Source of the DNA: Macrolepiota albuminosa
Taxonomy: Eukaryota > Basidiomycota > Agaricomycetes > Agaricales > Agaricaceae
Reading direction: 5' to 3'
Assembly: GCA_027475525.1 (NCBI GenBank)
Contig: JAMWFC010000033.1
Span: forward strand, 850,279-914,278
DNA length: 64,000 nucleotides
Of this stretch, positions 11,263 to 22,334 are shown piece after piece. The first letter of the stretch is position 1. Every line of letters begins with the position of its first letter. The position numbers and the translations under genes are program-made. Under the pieces are notes generated by a model. That model saw nothing but the letters and a program-made list of their open reading frames with translations, had not been told where the DNA came from and did not search any database.

Positions 11263-12407
11263 ATGTCTGATTCATCTGCGGCTAAACCCACATTTCTTCC
11301 CGACAAGTCATGGCAATACTTTGTAGCTGGAGGGTACGTCGCGTCTAAGGTAAGTTTTGAGGCGAATCATATACTAATATACTTGAAAAAGGCTAGGAGG
11401 AATGTGTAGCGCGATTGTAACGAGCCCATTCGACGTGGTCAAAACGCGTCTGCAGTCCAGTCTATTTCGAGAAAAGAGCGTGTCTGTCGGTATGATGACG
11501 AATGGAGGAAGCGTCATGGTTGGTGTACCACGGCAAGGTGGCCTGCTATACAATTTCGCCGAGACAGGGTACATTCTACGGTATGTCTTCCACCCCTCAA
11601 TTTTTTTTGAGCAGTGGAGCTAAACTTGTGTCAAAACAGGGACATCTACCGCGAAGAGTCACCTAAAGCTCTATTTAAGGGACTCGGACCGTCTCTCGTA
11701 GCCGTTCTCCCAGCCCGTTCTATACACTTTTATACATACGGCAACGGGAAGCACATCATTGCCAACCAATTTAACGACGGCAAAGAGAACTCGTACGTGC
11801 ACCTCACGGCTGCCGCAATTTCCGGTATTGTCACTAGCACAGTAACAAATCCTATATGGGTTGTCAAGACTCGTCTCCAACTGGTTGCGAATCGACATCA
11901 GAATATCTCAGGCCAGAAGATGCTTGGCAGCAGCTGGAAAACCATCAAAGATATCATGAAAAATGAAGGCATAAAAAGCTTCTATAAGGGCCTTAGCGCG
12001 AGCTATTTGGGTGTTACGGAGACAACAATCCAGTGGGTCTTATATGAGCGATTCAAAAAGATCACAGAGGGCCGAGGTGGGGCTGTGGAGTGGTTAGGTA
12101 TCCTCGGGAGCACGAGTACAGCGAAATCCGTCGCGTGTCTGATAACATATCCTCACGAGGTTTGTCTTTCTTACCATTCAAGCCGTGCTGTTGCTCACAC
12201 GTGTCACCAAAGGTTCTACGAACACGACTGAGACAGCCAAGTGTGAACGGTGTCCTAAAGTATACCGGGCTGGTCCAGACACTACGCCTCGTCATTGCAG
12301 AAGAGGGTGCACGGTCATTATATGGCGGCTTTAGTGCCCATATCATGCGTGTTGTGCCGAGCACCGCAATCATGTTCTCGATCTATGAGGGAATTCTGAG
12401 GTGGTAG
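11263..12407 (+). CDS. mitochondrial carrier, Rim2/SLC25A33-36 (pyrimidine nucleotide) type
   Basis: Exons 11263-11333, 11392-11580, 11640-12159 and 12213-12407 join to 975 nt, 324 residues, with GT-AG borders and consistent phase. Three carrier repeats are visible: PFDVVKTRLQS in repeat 1, PIWVVKTRLQL in repeat 2 and PHEVLRTRLRQ in repeat 3. A tryptophan in the second P-x-W-x-x-K motif, together with FVAGGLGGMCSAIVTSPFD near the start, points to the Rim2 pyrimidine-nucleotide or NAD carrier branch of SLC25. The C-terminus (RVVPSTAIMFSIYEGILRW) is complete. The protein should sit in the mitochondrial inner membrane and exchange pyrimidine (deoxy)nucleotides; substrate is inferred from family. 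The acceptor of intron 1 is AAAAAG|GCTAGG; only this site restores the conserved GGLGGM. Confidence 0.93.
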
Positions 12408-12816
12408 TCTCGTGACCCCTCTCCGCCTCCTTAATTTCATCTTCATTGACAACCCATTCCGACATTTCTCCGACTTCGCCGCCTCATGTGAATCTTCTAA
12501 TTCGCCTTCGGTTACATTATTACCACCGCTGATTGACAAAAGTAATTTGTCCTTACAGAGACACAGCCACAGCTACACTACCTATCCGGTACTCACCTTT
12601 CTGCCTTCCACGGTTGATTCATTAATTGCTACTTACTAGTGCTTTCTGCTACATACTGCTTTCTAACTGCTTTCTGTTTTATCACGTTGTTCATATGTTA
12701 GTCACCATGTATTTTTTATATAGCCCCAATTTACACATATATGCATAGACTCTGACTTTTATACCAGTCTCCTTTCACCTGCTTGGCTCTATTGACAGAA
12801 AGCCGCGGCGAATGCT
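12408..12816. other. 3' flank of the Rim2-like gene
   Basis: Pyrimidine-rich, AT-leaning non-coding sequence that should contain the transcript end. No gene or repeat recognised. Confidence 0.4.
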
Positions 12817-13185
12817 AAGCCAAAGTACGTGGTTTTCCTCTACTTTGTCGTAAAGACTACACACATAGAGTGGTCGTGTGTCACCCCTGGAAGATCAGTA
12901 ACTTCTCCTTCAAATCAAGCTGCTCTACCAATCTCATCTGAAGGGCACATCAGCCAAGTTTTACAATCTGGAGCTCTGAATGCGTCTTCCTCTGAAAAAT
13001 CCACGCGGCAAAAATAAATTGTTTCTGGAATGAATACTCGTCAGCTAGACCTCATTGCGAACTTGTGTGCCGCGTCTCTCTAGCTAGTAACACCACCAAA
13101 ACTCACAAATCACATCCGCACAGGAAACCACCCCAAAATCCCCACATCTAACCGCGTCATAAATGACCGAACCCTACGTATACCT
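12817..13185. repeat. diverged dispersed repeat, copy 2 (R2)
   Basis: Collinear with 8777-9030 plus 9524-9632 (see copy 1). In this copy the two conserved blocks are only about 20 bp apart, so copy 1 either gained about 500 bp or this copy lost them. The last shared bases are near GACCGAACCCTAC. Confidence 0.65.
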
Positions 13186-14370
13186 GTCTCAACCGGCAGT
13201 CCTGTCGACGATAAGTTCAATCACACCAAAACATCACATCATGACAAACCGCCGCGTGGCGTGGCGTGGCGACGCATTTTGAGTTTTTTTTTTTTTGAGG
13301 TAGGTATGTCTAACGTACGCGTAACGTAACGTAACGTAACGTATATACAATAAAAAAAGACGACAAGCCGACGATATCGAGGAACTACGTATGTAGTAAG
13401 TAGGGTGGGTTGGGGTGGGGTGGTACTTTTATCTGTAAAACAAGAGGGAACAAGACAAAAAGACAAAAAGACAAGGAAGAGAGGGGAGAAAAAGCATGAA
13501 TAAACGAATTTTGATCATCAATAGTACGACGGGTGGGAGGCATACAGTATAGTTACATATTCATATCCATTTGCGACACAGACGGAGGAGGATGGTCGAG
13601 GCAAACAAACAAAATAGAAAAAAAAGAGGGGTGGAGGCAGTTGAGCGGTTGTGGTTGTGGTTGTGGTTGTGGTTGTAGTTGGGGGGAGCCAGGGGTTTCG
13701 AATACGGTCGCAGAGGGGAAACACCAAAAAGGTCTATATAGGGGAAAAATCTGTGGCTAAAGAACTACATAAGAAACATAACATCAAAAAAAGCAAAAAA
13801 AGAAAAAAAGAAATACGCGAATAAAATAATAATCACGGCAACAGCCAAAAAAAAAAAGAGACAGAGATCCTCTCCTCGAAAAACACGCGGGGTAAAGTAT
13901 CAACTCGAACAAAAAACAAAAACGAAAAGAAAACGCGCCCGAAGGAAGGAAAAACACCGCGCGAACGACCAAAAAAAAAGCAAAAACCACGACACACTGC
14001 GCGCCGGGGGCATGATGGTAGTTGCGGTGGTTAGATGAGGTTGTGGGGATGTGGGGGGTGGGGTCGGGGGAGAGGTGGGAAGGAGGCAAGGAGTGAGGAG
14101 TGAGGAAGGAGGGGGGAGAAGGAGAACCGCCGAATCGATCCAGACATAACTTTGGCGCGGCTCCATAACCAACGATCAAACAAAGCAAACAGACGACACC
14201 ACATCGCATCGCATCGCATCGCATCGCATCGCGTCGAACCCAAACCCCGCGTCCTCCGCCCGTAGCGAAGACTTAAGCGAGGACGGAGGGGTACAAGGTG
14301 GGGGGGAGGCAGAGGCGACAAGTATGAAGACGCGCGCGAGGGGGACGCGGTGGTGAGGGTGGTGAAGAAT
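13186..14370. other. low-complexity 3' flank of the SSXT-like gene
   Basis: Strongly compositionally biased non-coding sequence: a poly-T run near 13275, four GTAAC units near 13324-13343, GGTTGT hexamers near 13645-13680, A-rich purine tracts 13780-13980, and six ATCGC units near 14203-14232. It probably includes the 3' untranslated region of the minus-strand gene ending at 14371. Long frames on either strand here are compositional and show no domain. Confidence 0.5.
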
Positions 14371-17300
14371 CTATTGCCCAGCCCAATTAAAAAAATCAAA
14401 ATCGCTGCCCATGCCCATGCCCATGCCTCCCATGCCCATACCAACACCCATACCCATGCCTCCCATGCCTCCCATCCCACCCATGCCTCCCATTCCACCC
14501 ATTCCACCCATACCGCCCATACCACCCATGCCGACACCCATACCCATACCCTGCTCGACACCCCCAGCCGCGCCGACACCCAAACCCTGCTGCAACTGCG
14601 GCCCAGGCGTCGCCGACATATGCCGCATCTGCATCCCATGTTCATTCTGATGCGGAGACGGCGCAAACGGATAATTCCCCTGCTGCGCACCCTGTCCCTG
14701 CTGTCCCTGTCCCTGTCCCTGCCCCGGCCCCTGTCCCGGCCCCGTGCCCCAGCTCGACGGCGACGGCGAAGGCGCGTTCATCCCCATCCCGCCGTTCGCC
14801 CCCGCACCGCCTGCAGCACCGACGTACCCCACCCCACCCGCTCCCCCAGGCGACGCCATCCCATACGCAGCCGCCGCCGCCGCGCCCTGCTGCTGCTGCT
14901 GACTCCCCGTCCCACTCGCCGTCCCCGTCCCCACCTGCGCCTGCCCACCCTGCCAAGGTCCCACACCACCCTGCTGTTGTTGCTGTTGCTGTGGGTTCCC
15001 ATACACCGGGCTCCCCGCCGCCATCGCCCTCTGCTGCTGCATCTGCATCATCCTCACATATTCCTCCTGATGCTGCTGATGCTGCTGCTGCTGCTGCTGC
15101 TGCTGTCTAGGCCCTCCAAGTCCCTGTGCGGCGCCCATCCCAGGACCAAGAGCAAGCCCCGAACCCGCCCTCGGCGTCATGGGACTCACCGTGCCGGCAC
15201 CATCAGACGGCGACCGCGTGCTCCGCGCAATACCAGGTATCGCGCCCGGGTTCGAGCGCAGCGCGGGGAACGTAGACGTCGGATCCCCCGGCATCGGCGA
15301 GCCAGGAGGTCCTACTCCCCCTCCTCCCCCTCCTCCTACTGTAGCTGCAGCTGTACCTGGCTGATGTTGTGAATGCTGATGCTGTTGATGTTGATGATGT
15401 TGCTGTTGCTGAGCATGCTGGACCATCCGCTGTTGCTGCTCTTGACGTATCCGGTTCTGCTCCTGCTGCATAAACTGCTGCTGCTGCTGAGGACTCATCA
15501 TCATCCCCGGGCCCCCGCCCCCACCAGGACCGCCAGGACCACCACCAGACCCACCAGGACCACCAGGACCTCCACCCCCACTGCCGGCGTTCCCGCCAAA
15601 CCGCTGCATGAGCATAAACTGCCGCTGCGTAGGCGTGAGGTTATTAAGGTTCATATTATTCGGCAGACCACGCATATCCATCCCTCCTCCTCCACCTCCT
15701 ACACCACCACCGCCACCGCCGATCCCATCAATTCCAAACATCCCACCGCCCGTCGGGCCCTGCGAGCCCATCGGCGACTGCGGCTGAATCGGCATCGGTA
15801 TCGGCGACGCAGGGTGCGCGCCGCCCATCCCTCCTGCTCCTCCTGCTCCCGCTCCTACTCCAGCAGCACCAGGGTTAAACGCCCCATTAGACGAAGCGAG
15901 CATCCCTGCATGGCCGGCGTGGGGACCGTGGGGGCCATGGGGACCCATGCCCTGCATACCAGGGTGCGGGTGCATCTGCCCCATCGGTATCGGGCTCTTC
16001 CCCATGTGCCCCATCTGCATCTGCCCGTGCGCGTGTTGCCCAAGCCCGAGCTGTCCGTGCTGGCCAAGCTGCGCAAGCCCGAGTCCAGACCCAGACCCAG
16101 GCCCGTGCTGCCCATGCTGCCCGTGCGCGTGTTGCCCGTGTGGGCCGTGGTGCCCGAGCCCGAGCCCCCCTGGTGGCACTTGCTGCGCTTGCGCCTGCTG
16201 TTGGTGCTGCTGCTGCGCCTGATGCTGTTGTTGCTGTTGTTGTTGTTGTGCCTGCTGCTGTCGTTGCAGCTGCGCCTAAACCCCCCAAGCATCAACCCAG
16301 GACGTCCAAATCAATTAACAAGAAAAAAAACCTCACCTGCACAACCATCATCTTCTGCATCTTCTGGATGAGCCCGAGACTCTCGAAATTCGGCACGTTC
16401 TTCAGCACGTACTGCATAAACGGGTGATTCGGCGTCTGCAAAACACGTTGCAATTGCTGCTGCGTCGCCGAGTCTGGCATCGGTGGAGCGCCCATGCCTC
16501 CCATCCCAGGGCCCATCCCAGGCATCCCACCACCCATACCCATACCTCCCATCCCCGGGCCCATCCCCATCCCAATCCCAGGCTGAGAACCCGCAGCGAC
16601 GCCCGGGGCAATCGACGACGCAGGAGACATCTGCCTCGCCACCGCCTGCTGCTGCTGCTGCTGCTGCGCGGCACGGATCTGCGCCTGCCGCGCGCGGTCG
16701 CGACTCGACGCGGCGAGCTGCGCGTCCGCCGTGTTCGGTATTAGCCCCGCCGCGGCACCGGCGCTCGGCGGGCCCATCTGTGCTTGGGCCTCGATGTGCT
16801 GCGGCGACACTGGGTGCGGGGTGTTGGTATTTGTGCGCGGGTTCGAGTTCGTGTTTTGTGGGGTCGGGGTGCGCAGTGGGCTGGGGTGTGACATGGTCAT
16901 GGACACGGGTGTCCCGTTTGGGATGGGGAGCGGGAACTGGTTCGGTGGTGGTGGTGGAGGCGGCGGCATTGAGCCTGTTGGTGGGAGAAGAACTGGTTTA
17001 GTGCCGTCGCCTGTGTTTCGTCGTTTTAGCGCCGTGTCGGCTACTAAGAGCTCTTCTGAGGCCCCGCGTTTTAGTGTGCTGGGTACGGCGACGGCGGCTG
17101 CTGCTGCTTGGTGCCGGCGTGCAATTTCTTTGGAAAAGATGGATGGGAGCTCGGTGTAAAGCTGTTGGATGCGCTCCATGTTGCCAAAGTCGAGCGAGGG
17201 CGGGGCGTCCATCGTCGGGAGCGGGACGCTGTTGTGGTTCTGTGTTGGCCCCAGGGGTTAGTTTGAGTTTATACAGTGGAGAGATAAACTTACGCCTGCA

Positions 17301-17978
17301 CGGCTGTGATCTGCTGCGGCTGCGAGCCAGGTGAGGTTGGATTGTAGACGGACGGAGTATCTGCGAGTATTTGTAGACATGACACGGCGTGCAAGTAACA
17401 ACTCACTGTGAAAAAAGTGGTTCGCCGAGGCTGATGCCCCTGCTCTGAAATTCCATGCAGACTCTGCAAGGAAAAAAAATCAATGGGCGTTCACAGTGAA
17501 AGCAGAGGACGCACTTTAGCAGCTCCAGGTTGAGGTCGAGGATGGAGACGACCTTGGGGTCGCTCGAGAGGCTGGGGACGGACCATGGCGTTCGCGGGGA
17601 CTCAATCGAGGGCGTTGATTCAAGTTTTGGGGGCTCGTGTTTGGGCTGGTCGAGCTTGGGCTGCTGCTGCTTTGGCGGGGGCTCTGGCTCGTCATCGTGG
17701 TCTGGGGGCGGGGGCGAGAGGTCGCTGAGCGGGGTGGAGAGGCGGGATGGGGCAAGACGCGGGGGGTCGTCGTCGTCGTCGTCCTTGCGGGGCGAGTCAG
17801 CGAGTGAGCCGGTCTCGGGGGCGGGGGAGAGGGACGAGCTCCTGTCGCGCGATGGCGAGGGGCGGGCGGGCGGAGGACTGGGGGGGACGGTCGTTGTGGC
17901 GCTGGATGGAAACGTCGTTGTGGCGCTGTGCTCGTCGTTGAACGAGTCGAATTGTTTTTCCCAGTCGCCGTGGATCAT
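14371..17978 (-). CDS. SSXT/SS18-like protein with Q- and GM-rich low-complexity tail
   Basis: Exons (minus): 17978-17515, 17463-17407, 17360-17294, 17239-16337, 16275-14371; 3396 nt, 1131 residues, all GT-AG and in phase. Spliced exons 1-3 give VVSILDLNLELLKVCMEFQS then SVRLQSNLTWLAAAADHSRAG, which has the layout of the SSXT domain of SS18 (helix with NxxLI..C.E.Q, then Q..L..NL.YLA..AD). SS18 proteins are SWI/SNF subunits, so a nuclear coactivator role is likely by inference. The N-terminus is acidic and proline-rich (DDDDDD, PPPPDHDDEPEPPP). The C-terminal half is prion-like: polyQ runs encoded by CAG/CTG tracts near 15080, 16225 and 16650, and GMGGMG arrays (14410-14545 and about 16490-16570), ending SDFDFFNWAGQ. 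The first in-frame ATG (17978) was taken as start; a TTG-initiated extension is not supported. Confidence 0.8.
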
Positions 17979-18238
17979 ATTGCAGTCCAAGTCCAGCCCT
18001 CCAATCCTCAGTCACACGCTCGGCGGAGTCTCAATCTACCACGTCTGCGCCTTTCCTCGACGGCCACAGCAACTCTTCATTCCAATCCACATCCCACACT
18101 GACCCCAACCAACGCCCAGCCTCGCTGTTTTCTTCCAGAAAAAACATAATGAGGCCGCTGCGAGACTGACCGCGATGTCAGGGTGGTCATGTGACCAAAC
18201 GCGAAACAAATCGTACGACACTAGACTTGTCTTGCTCC
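17979..18238. promoter_or_regulatory. bidirectional promoter between SSXT-like gene and ERG2
   Basis: Only 260 bp separate the two divergent start codons, so both promoters and both 5' leaders must share this interval. A TCATGTGACC sequence at about 18187-18196 resembles an E-box-type site. No clear TATA box is seen on either strand. Confidence 0.55.
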
Positions 18239-19061
18239 ATGGCGCCAAAAAAGACCCCCGTCTCTTCTAAAGCAGCCTGTACGATGACCTGGCTGATCCG
18301 TCTCGCGCTCTTTGTCGTCTTCATCGCGACTTGCGTCTGGATAGACGGCCTTCGCGTGCGCCTAATCTTTTATTTTTATTTTCTCTCTTTCACCTTTTCC
18401 TCCTCAGTCCAACTTTTACATCCTCGACCCCGAAACAATCCACCAAGTCGCCAAATCCGCCGTCGCCGCTTACCCAGACGACACGCGCGGGATGATCACG
18501 CACATCCTCGCAAACCTCACCGCGACCTACCCCTCCACACAGCTCCGGCTCAACCCCGACTCCTCCGAATGGGTATTCAACAACGCCGGCGGCGCCATGG
18601 GTGCAATGTACATCATCCACGCCAGCATCACGGAGTACCTCATCGTCTTCGGCACACCACTCGGCACTGAAGGCCACACGGGCTTACACACCGCCGACGA
18701 TTACTTTAATATCCTCGTTGGCGAGCAGTGGGCTTTCGCTCCCGGCGCCCTCGAGATGGAGCGCTACACGCCCGGCACCGTACATTTCCTCCCGCGCTTT
18801 ACTGCCAAGCAGTATAAGATGCACGAAGGGTGCTTCGCCCTCGAGTACGCCAGAGGTAAGTCTCCTCTTTTCTCCTCTTCCCTTCCCTTGCCCCGTACAC
18901 AACCCCCGCTTACCTCTCCCCCGCAAGGCTGGATACCGCTGATGCTGCCTTTCGGACTCATGGATACGTTGACGTCGACACTTGACGTCCCCACGTTTTA
19001 TCATACCGCCCGTATCACCGCTAGGGAAATGATCAAGAATCTACTCATTGGGAAAATATAA
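18239..19061 (+). CDS. ERG2: C-8 sterol isomerase (ergosterol biosynthesis)
   Basis: Exons 18239-18355, 18408-18855 and 18928-19061 give 699 nt, 232 residues, typical for the ERG2/sigma-1 receptor family. An N-terminal membrane anchor (TMTWLIRLALFVVFIATCVW) is followed by the cupin-like core with diagnostic segments: WVFNNAGGAMGAMYIIHASI, TEYLIVFGTPLGTEGHTG, TADDYFNILVGEQWAF, and the C-terminal GWIPLMLPFGLMDTLTSTLD. Conserved acidic residues (the ADD and the D in LMDTLTSTLD) are present. The enzyme shifts the sterol B-ring double bond from C-8 to C-7 in the endoplasmic reticulum and is the target of morpholine fungicides. Both introns are GT-AG. It is transcribed divergently from the SSXT-like gene. 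Confidence 0.96.
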
Positions 19062-20316
19062 TCCTCTTGCTATATGTATCTAGATATCTATCTATACCCG
19101 TGTGCTGTCGATAGGAATCACAGTTCTTTTCTTGAAAAACCTCGGCCGAGAATATGCAAATTTGACAGCGCCGCCAAAATTGTTCTTATTTGGTAAAACA
19201 GTCATACTTTTCGACTGTCCAAACAATCACAAATACCCGACCTGTCATAACCACACCAAATCGTACCGAGTGTTTTCAAAACCAAAGGAATCTGGGATTC
19301 TCGACCATTCAAAGTAGACCATTTGCTCAATGCTCGTCAGCTGACATAAACATGTAACGCTGTGAATGCGAATTTCCACTGCTCAAATGGACAAATGGAC
19401 CATTGCAGGGCTTTTCTTGACGTTTACTTACACTGAGACCGTGTCCATGCCTTCAACTCTGAGAACAAACAAGCAACAGTGTTCCTCAAAAGTACAGAAA
19501 AACCCAGATTCTTCTCTGCAACTTGAGAGATCCATTACCACCGATCTAGATCCATAGCTGGAGCAATAAATCATTCAAGGCCATGAAAGTCACCCTGGTA
19601 GGATGGTATGTGCTTCTTGATGGCACATTAGGGGGGGTTATCTGTGCTGATGGGAAGTACTGTAAGCACATCGACTGCACCTCTTTGAAGCCAAGATTGC
19701 AATCAGGCCTGGAAAGTCCGTTTTTGCAGTGCAGAAGTTGGGGGTGGTTATGAGGTTTGCTAGTTGGTTGGGAGGTTCTTGACACATGTTTAGTGAAACG
19801 TGTGGGAAAATTTCTGATATTACATAAATCGACACCTTTTACATGGTTTCTGTCCTAGAAAAAAAGGAAAAAATCCCAAAAAAATTCCTTGGTACCTAAA
19901 CTGGGTGGATGGTGAAGTGACCACATGCACTGTAGTAAAACCTCAGTCTACTAATGTAGACCTTGGAATCTATATTTTCCTCAAGAAAAACAATAAAATT
20001 ATCAAAGAGGCATGCTGAAAGAAAAATGTGAAGTCTTTAAATAGCTGCTTTTATGGTTAACTTGAATTATCTTTTCTCAAGAAACAGTGTAGAATAATAC
20101 AGTGATTAGTCCTCAGTCACATTGCATAATGTATGTATGCCTGAGGATGGCATCTGTATTTCATAGATATAAATAGGAAAAATAATTAAGGTTTACTACA
20201 AAGACTGGCAAATAACAATGTAGCTTAGAGGTGGTAAAAATATGTAAGCAGTATCCATAAAAGGAAAAACATATCTTGTGACTCATGCTATGAAGTATGT
20301 GCATGTAAGTCTTCAC
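19062..20316. other. intergenic / degraded transposon DNA
   Basis: No gene recognised. The sequence becomes AT-rich from about 19800, as expected for decayed transposon DNA adjoining the Copia fragment on the right. Confidence 0.4.
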
Positions 20317-20703
20317 TCAATACTCTCTCTGACTTGCACAACCATCACTTGGCTTCAGTCTCATAAAGCCTACTAGATAGTTGTGCATGGATTGTGGCAG
20401 CAGTTTGGTACATATATCAGTGAGGTTTTTGGAAGAAGATATGTGAGAGACTTTTATATTACTGTTCTGGATCCATTCACATATATATTGGTGCCTGATA
20501 TTAACGTGCTTCATGTATGCATGTCTTTTTGTAGATTGAGCTAAGACTATCAAAGAATTATTGTCAACATAGAGTCTTGTGGGGAGCAGTTGTTCTAGAT
20601 CTATCTCTGAGAGAGGAAGTTGTATATCCAGAGAGCCTGTTGGGCTCCACATGTCATTGACATATATTTGGCTTCTGTGGTAGACAATGAAGCAGCAACA
20701 CAA
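20317..20703 (-). pseudogene. Copia pol fragment: RNase H C-terminal part
   Basis: The frame contains LYVDNNSLIVLAQSTKRHAY, then MKHVNIRHQYICEWI and VSHISSSKNLTDICTKLLP, the canonical end of a Ty1/Copia RNase H (D-N-x-(S/G)-(A/L)-I-x-L-A, then KHI-I-RHHFIRE, then T-(E)-QLADI-TK-L). No upstream integrase or RT is readable nearby, so it is an isolated relic. Confidence 0.85.
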
Positions 20704-20918
20704 CCAGACTTCTCATTCACAGTCATTCTACTTGCCAGATTCTAGTCAAACCCTGGCCTGGCACATTGGAAGGCTCTTTTTCATGTGCTAGCATATATAC
20801 ACTGGCTCAAAAAACTGCCCCAATGTTTGGCCTTTTTGGAAAGATTCACATGGTGTGCAACAATTATATAAGCAAAAAATCATAAAAATTCACATGACAT
20901 ACAACTACATCTTGGCTT

Positions 20919-20992
20919 CCAATGAGCTGCTTTCCTCTTAATAATGAGTGAATTGAATTGTACTGGGTTTTTGAGAGGGCTCATTGGGCCGG
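20919..20992. repeat. short repeat G, copy 1
   Basis: The segment beginning CCAATGAGCTGCTTTCCTC and running through AATTGAATTGTACTGGG to GGGCTCATTGGGCCGG recurs as 21292-21322 plus 31142-31184. The second copy is split exactly by element D, which makes copy 1 an empty-site reference for that insertion. Confidence 0.8.
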
Positions 20993-21322
20993 TCTCAGGC
21001 ACAGGGTTAAATTTTTTGTATCTGCTGCTGTGTGATGGCTATTCTATAGTAAAGTAAAGGGTAGTGGTGGGAGGGTAGCATGGAAACATATTCAAGTCGC
21101 TATTAACTAGAAGACAATCTATGAGATGGTTTATTCCTTTCTATCAGTTACATTGCGCACCTAGAGAGCAATCGTCGAGATGGTTTGTCTCTACTGAGTA
21201 TAGGTCTCAGATTGCTTTCTTGGTGCAGTGATCACATGTGCTGGCAACTTGAAGCCCTTATTTGTCTTATGAAATTGAGGATTTAATCTGACCAATGAGC
21301 TGCTTTCCTCTTAATAACAAGT
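20993..21322. other. degraded repeat spacer; right end is first half of repeat G copy 2 and D target site
   Basis: No coding signal. Bases 21292-21322 match repeat G copy 1, and 21318-21322 (CAAGT) is the left target-site duplication of element D. Confidence 0.6.
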
Positions 21323-22181
21323 TGTCAGGTTCCACTGATGACGGGGGCTTCCAACTGCAAGCAGGTCCTTACTAGGTGGACTCGACGTCTACAGGTGACT
21401 CCAGGGTGCTGAGGATGCGCTCCAGGGCTAGCTGACAGGGCTCCGGTAGTGCTCCAGGATATGCACAGAGGGCCGGAGGGTGGGGCTGATAGAAGTGGAG
21501 TCCCAGGTTGAGTCCGAGACACAATGAAGTAGAGGCGGAGCCAGAAAGCAGAGAGACACTGAGGGAAGGGATCGAGGACAACCTGAGGGTGGGAGACAGA
21601 AGAGAAGAAGGTGAGACTTAAGACCAGGAGACTGAGTTGAAGGAAAATGAGTAGATTTAGCAAGTAGATAGACAAACAAGCATAGAGACAAGGGTTTATA
21701 GCAATATCAAGACTACCGTAACATACTACAAACTGCGGGTTAAATACCAGGTGCTGGGTGAGCTCCAGGTCCCCTGGGCAAGGTCCGTGCCCCCCTCCAT
21801 GTGGTGCATCCCATGCAGTGTATTGCCTGGATGTCAGTCCTCTGCGGCCATGTGGCTCCAGGGGTGTAGATGGGTTGCAGTGTATTGCCTGGGCTCAGGA
21901 GTGGCGCTGGAAATGCGGTATTAAGTGGGGGTGGCCCTCGGGCTTGATTGATCGAGGTTTGGAATGGTGTTCAGGGCACGTGGTGCATTGGCAGGGCTTC
22001 AGGTCTTACCGGGGAGCTGGGCATTGGGCTCTGCCAGGCTGGCCTTGGTCGGGGTGGCATCGGATCTAGTCGGTCTTGGCCTGGTGTGTCCTGGGGTTGC
22101 ACTGGGTGGGTGGGTTTCGAAGGAGGGGTTTCAGGCAAGAATTGCTGAAGGGTCGGGGTGGCGTAGGTGTGGTTCGTGACA
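21323..22181 (-). repeat. element D 3' LTR
   Basis: 859 bp, plus-strand TGTCAGGTTCC ... GGTTCGTGACA; collinear with 30259-31136. Contains the transcript-start segment AATATCAAGACT at 21703-21714 (plus-strand reading). Confidence 0.92.
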
Positions 22182-22197
22182 TCACCCCTCCCTTTAG
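22182..22197 (-). other. element D polypurine tract
   Basis: In element sense the bases preceding the 3' LTR read AAAGGGAGGGGTGA, a standard second-strand priming tract. Confidence 0.75.
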
Positions 22198-22334
22198 CAC
22201 TGAGTCCCTACAAGGTGTTGGGGGCTGTGTCCTTCTCCATGGGAGCCAAATTTGAAGTTTCAAAGCTTGATGCCATCAGTCAGGGGGCTAGAAAAGGGAA
22301 GCATCAGTCCTGAAAGGCTCCCCCCTGTCTTCTC

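Noticed and set aside
14350..16371. Long plus-strand frames (340 and 332 codons) opposite the SSXT-like gene
   Set aside because: They are histidine-, arginine- and leucine-rich mirror readings of Q/GM-rich repeats; no domain, and the minus strand gives a spliced, phase-consistent protein.
1..20000. tRNA or other structured RNA genes in the gene-rich part
   Set aside because: No A/B-box plus acceptor-stem pattern was convincing by eye; a covariance-model scan would be decisive.
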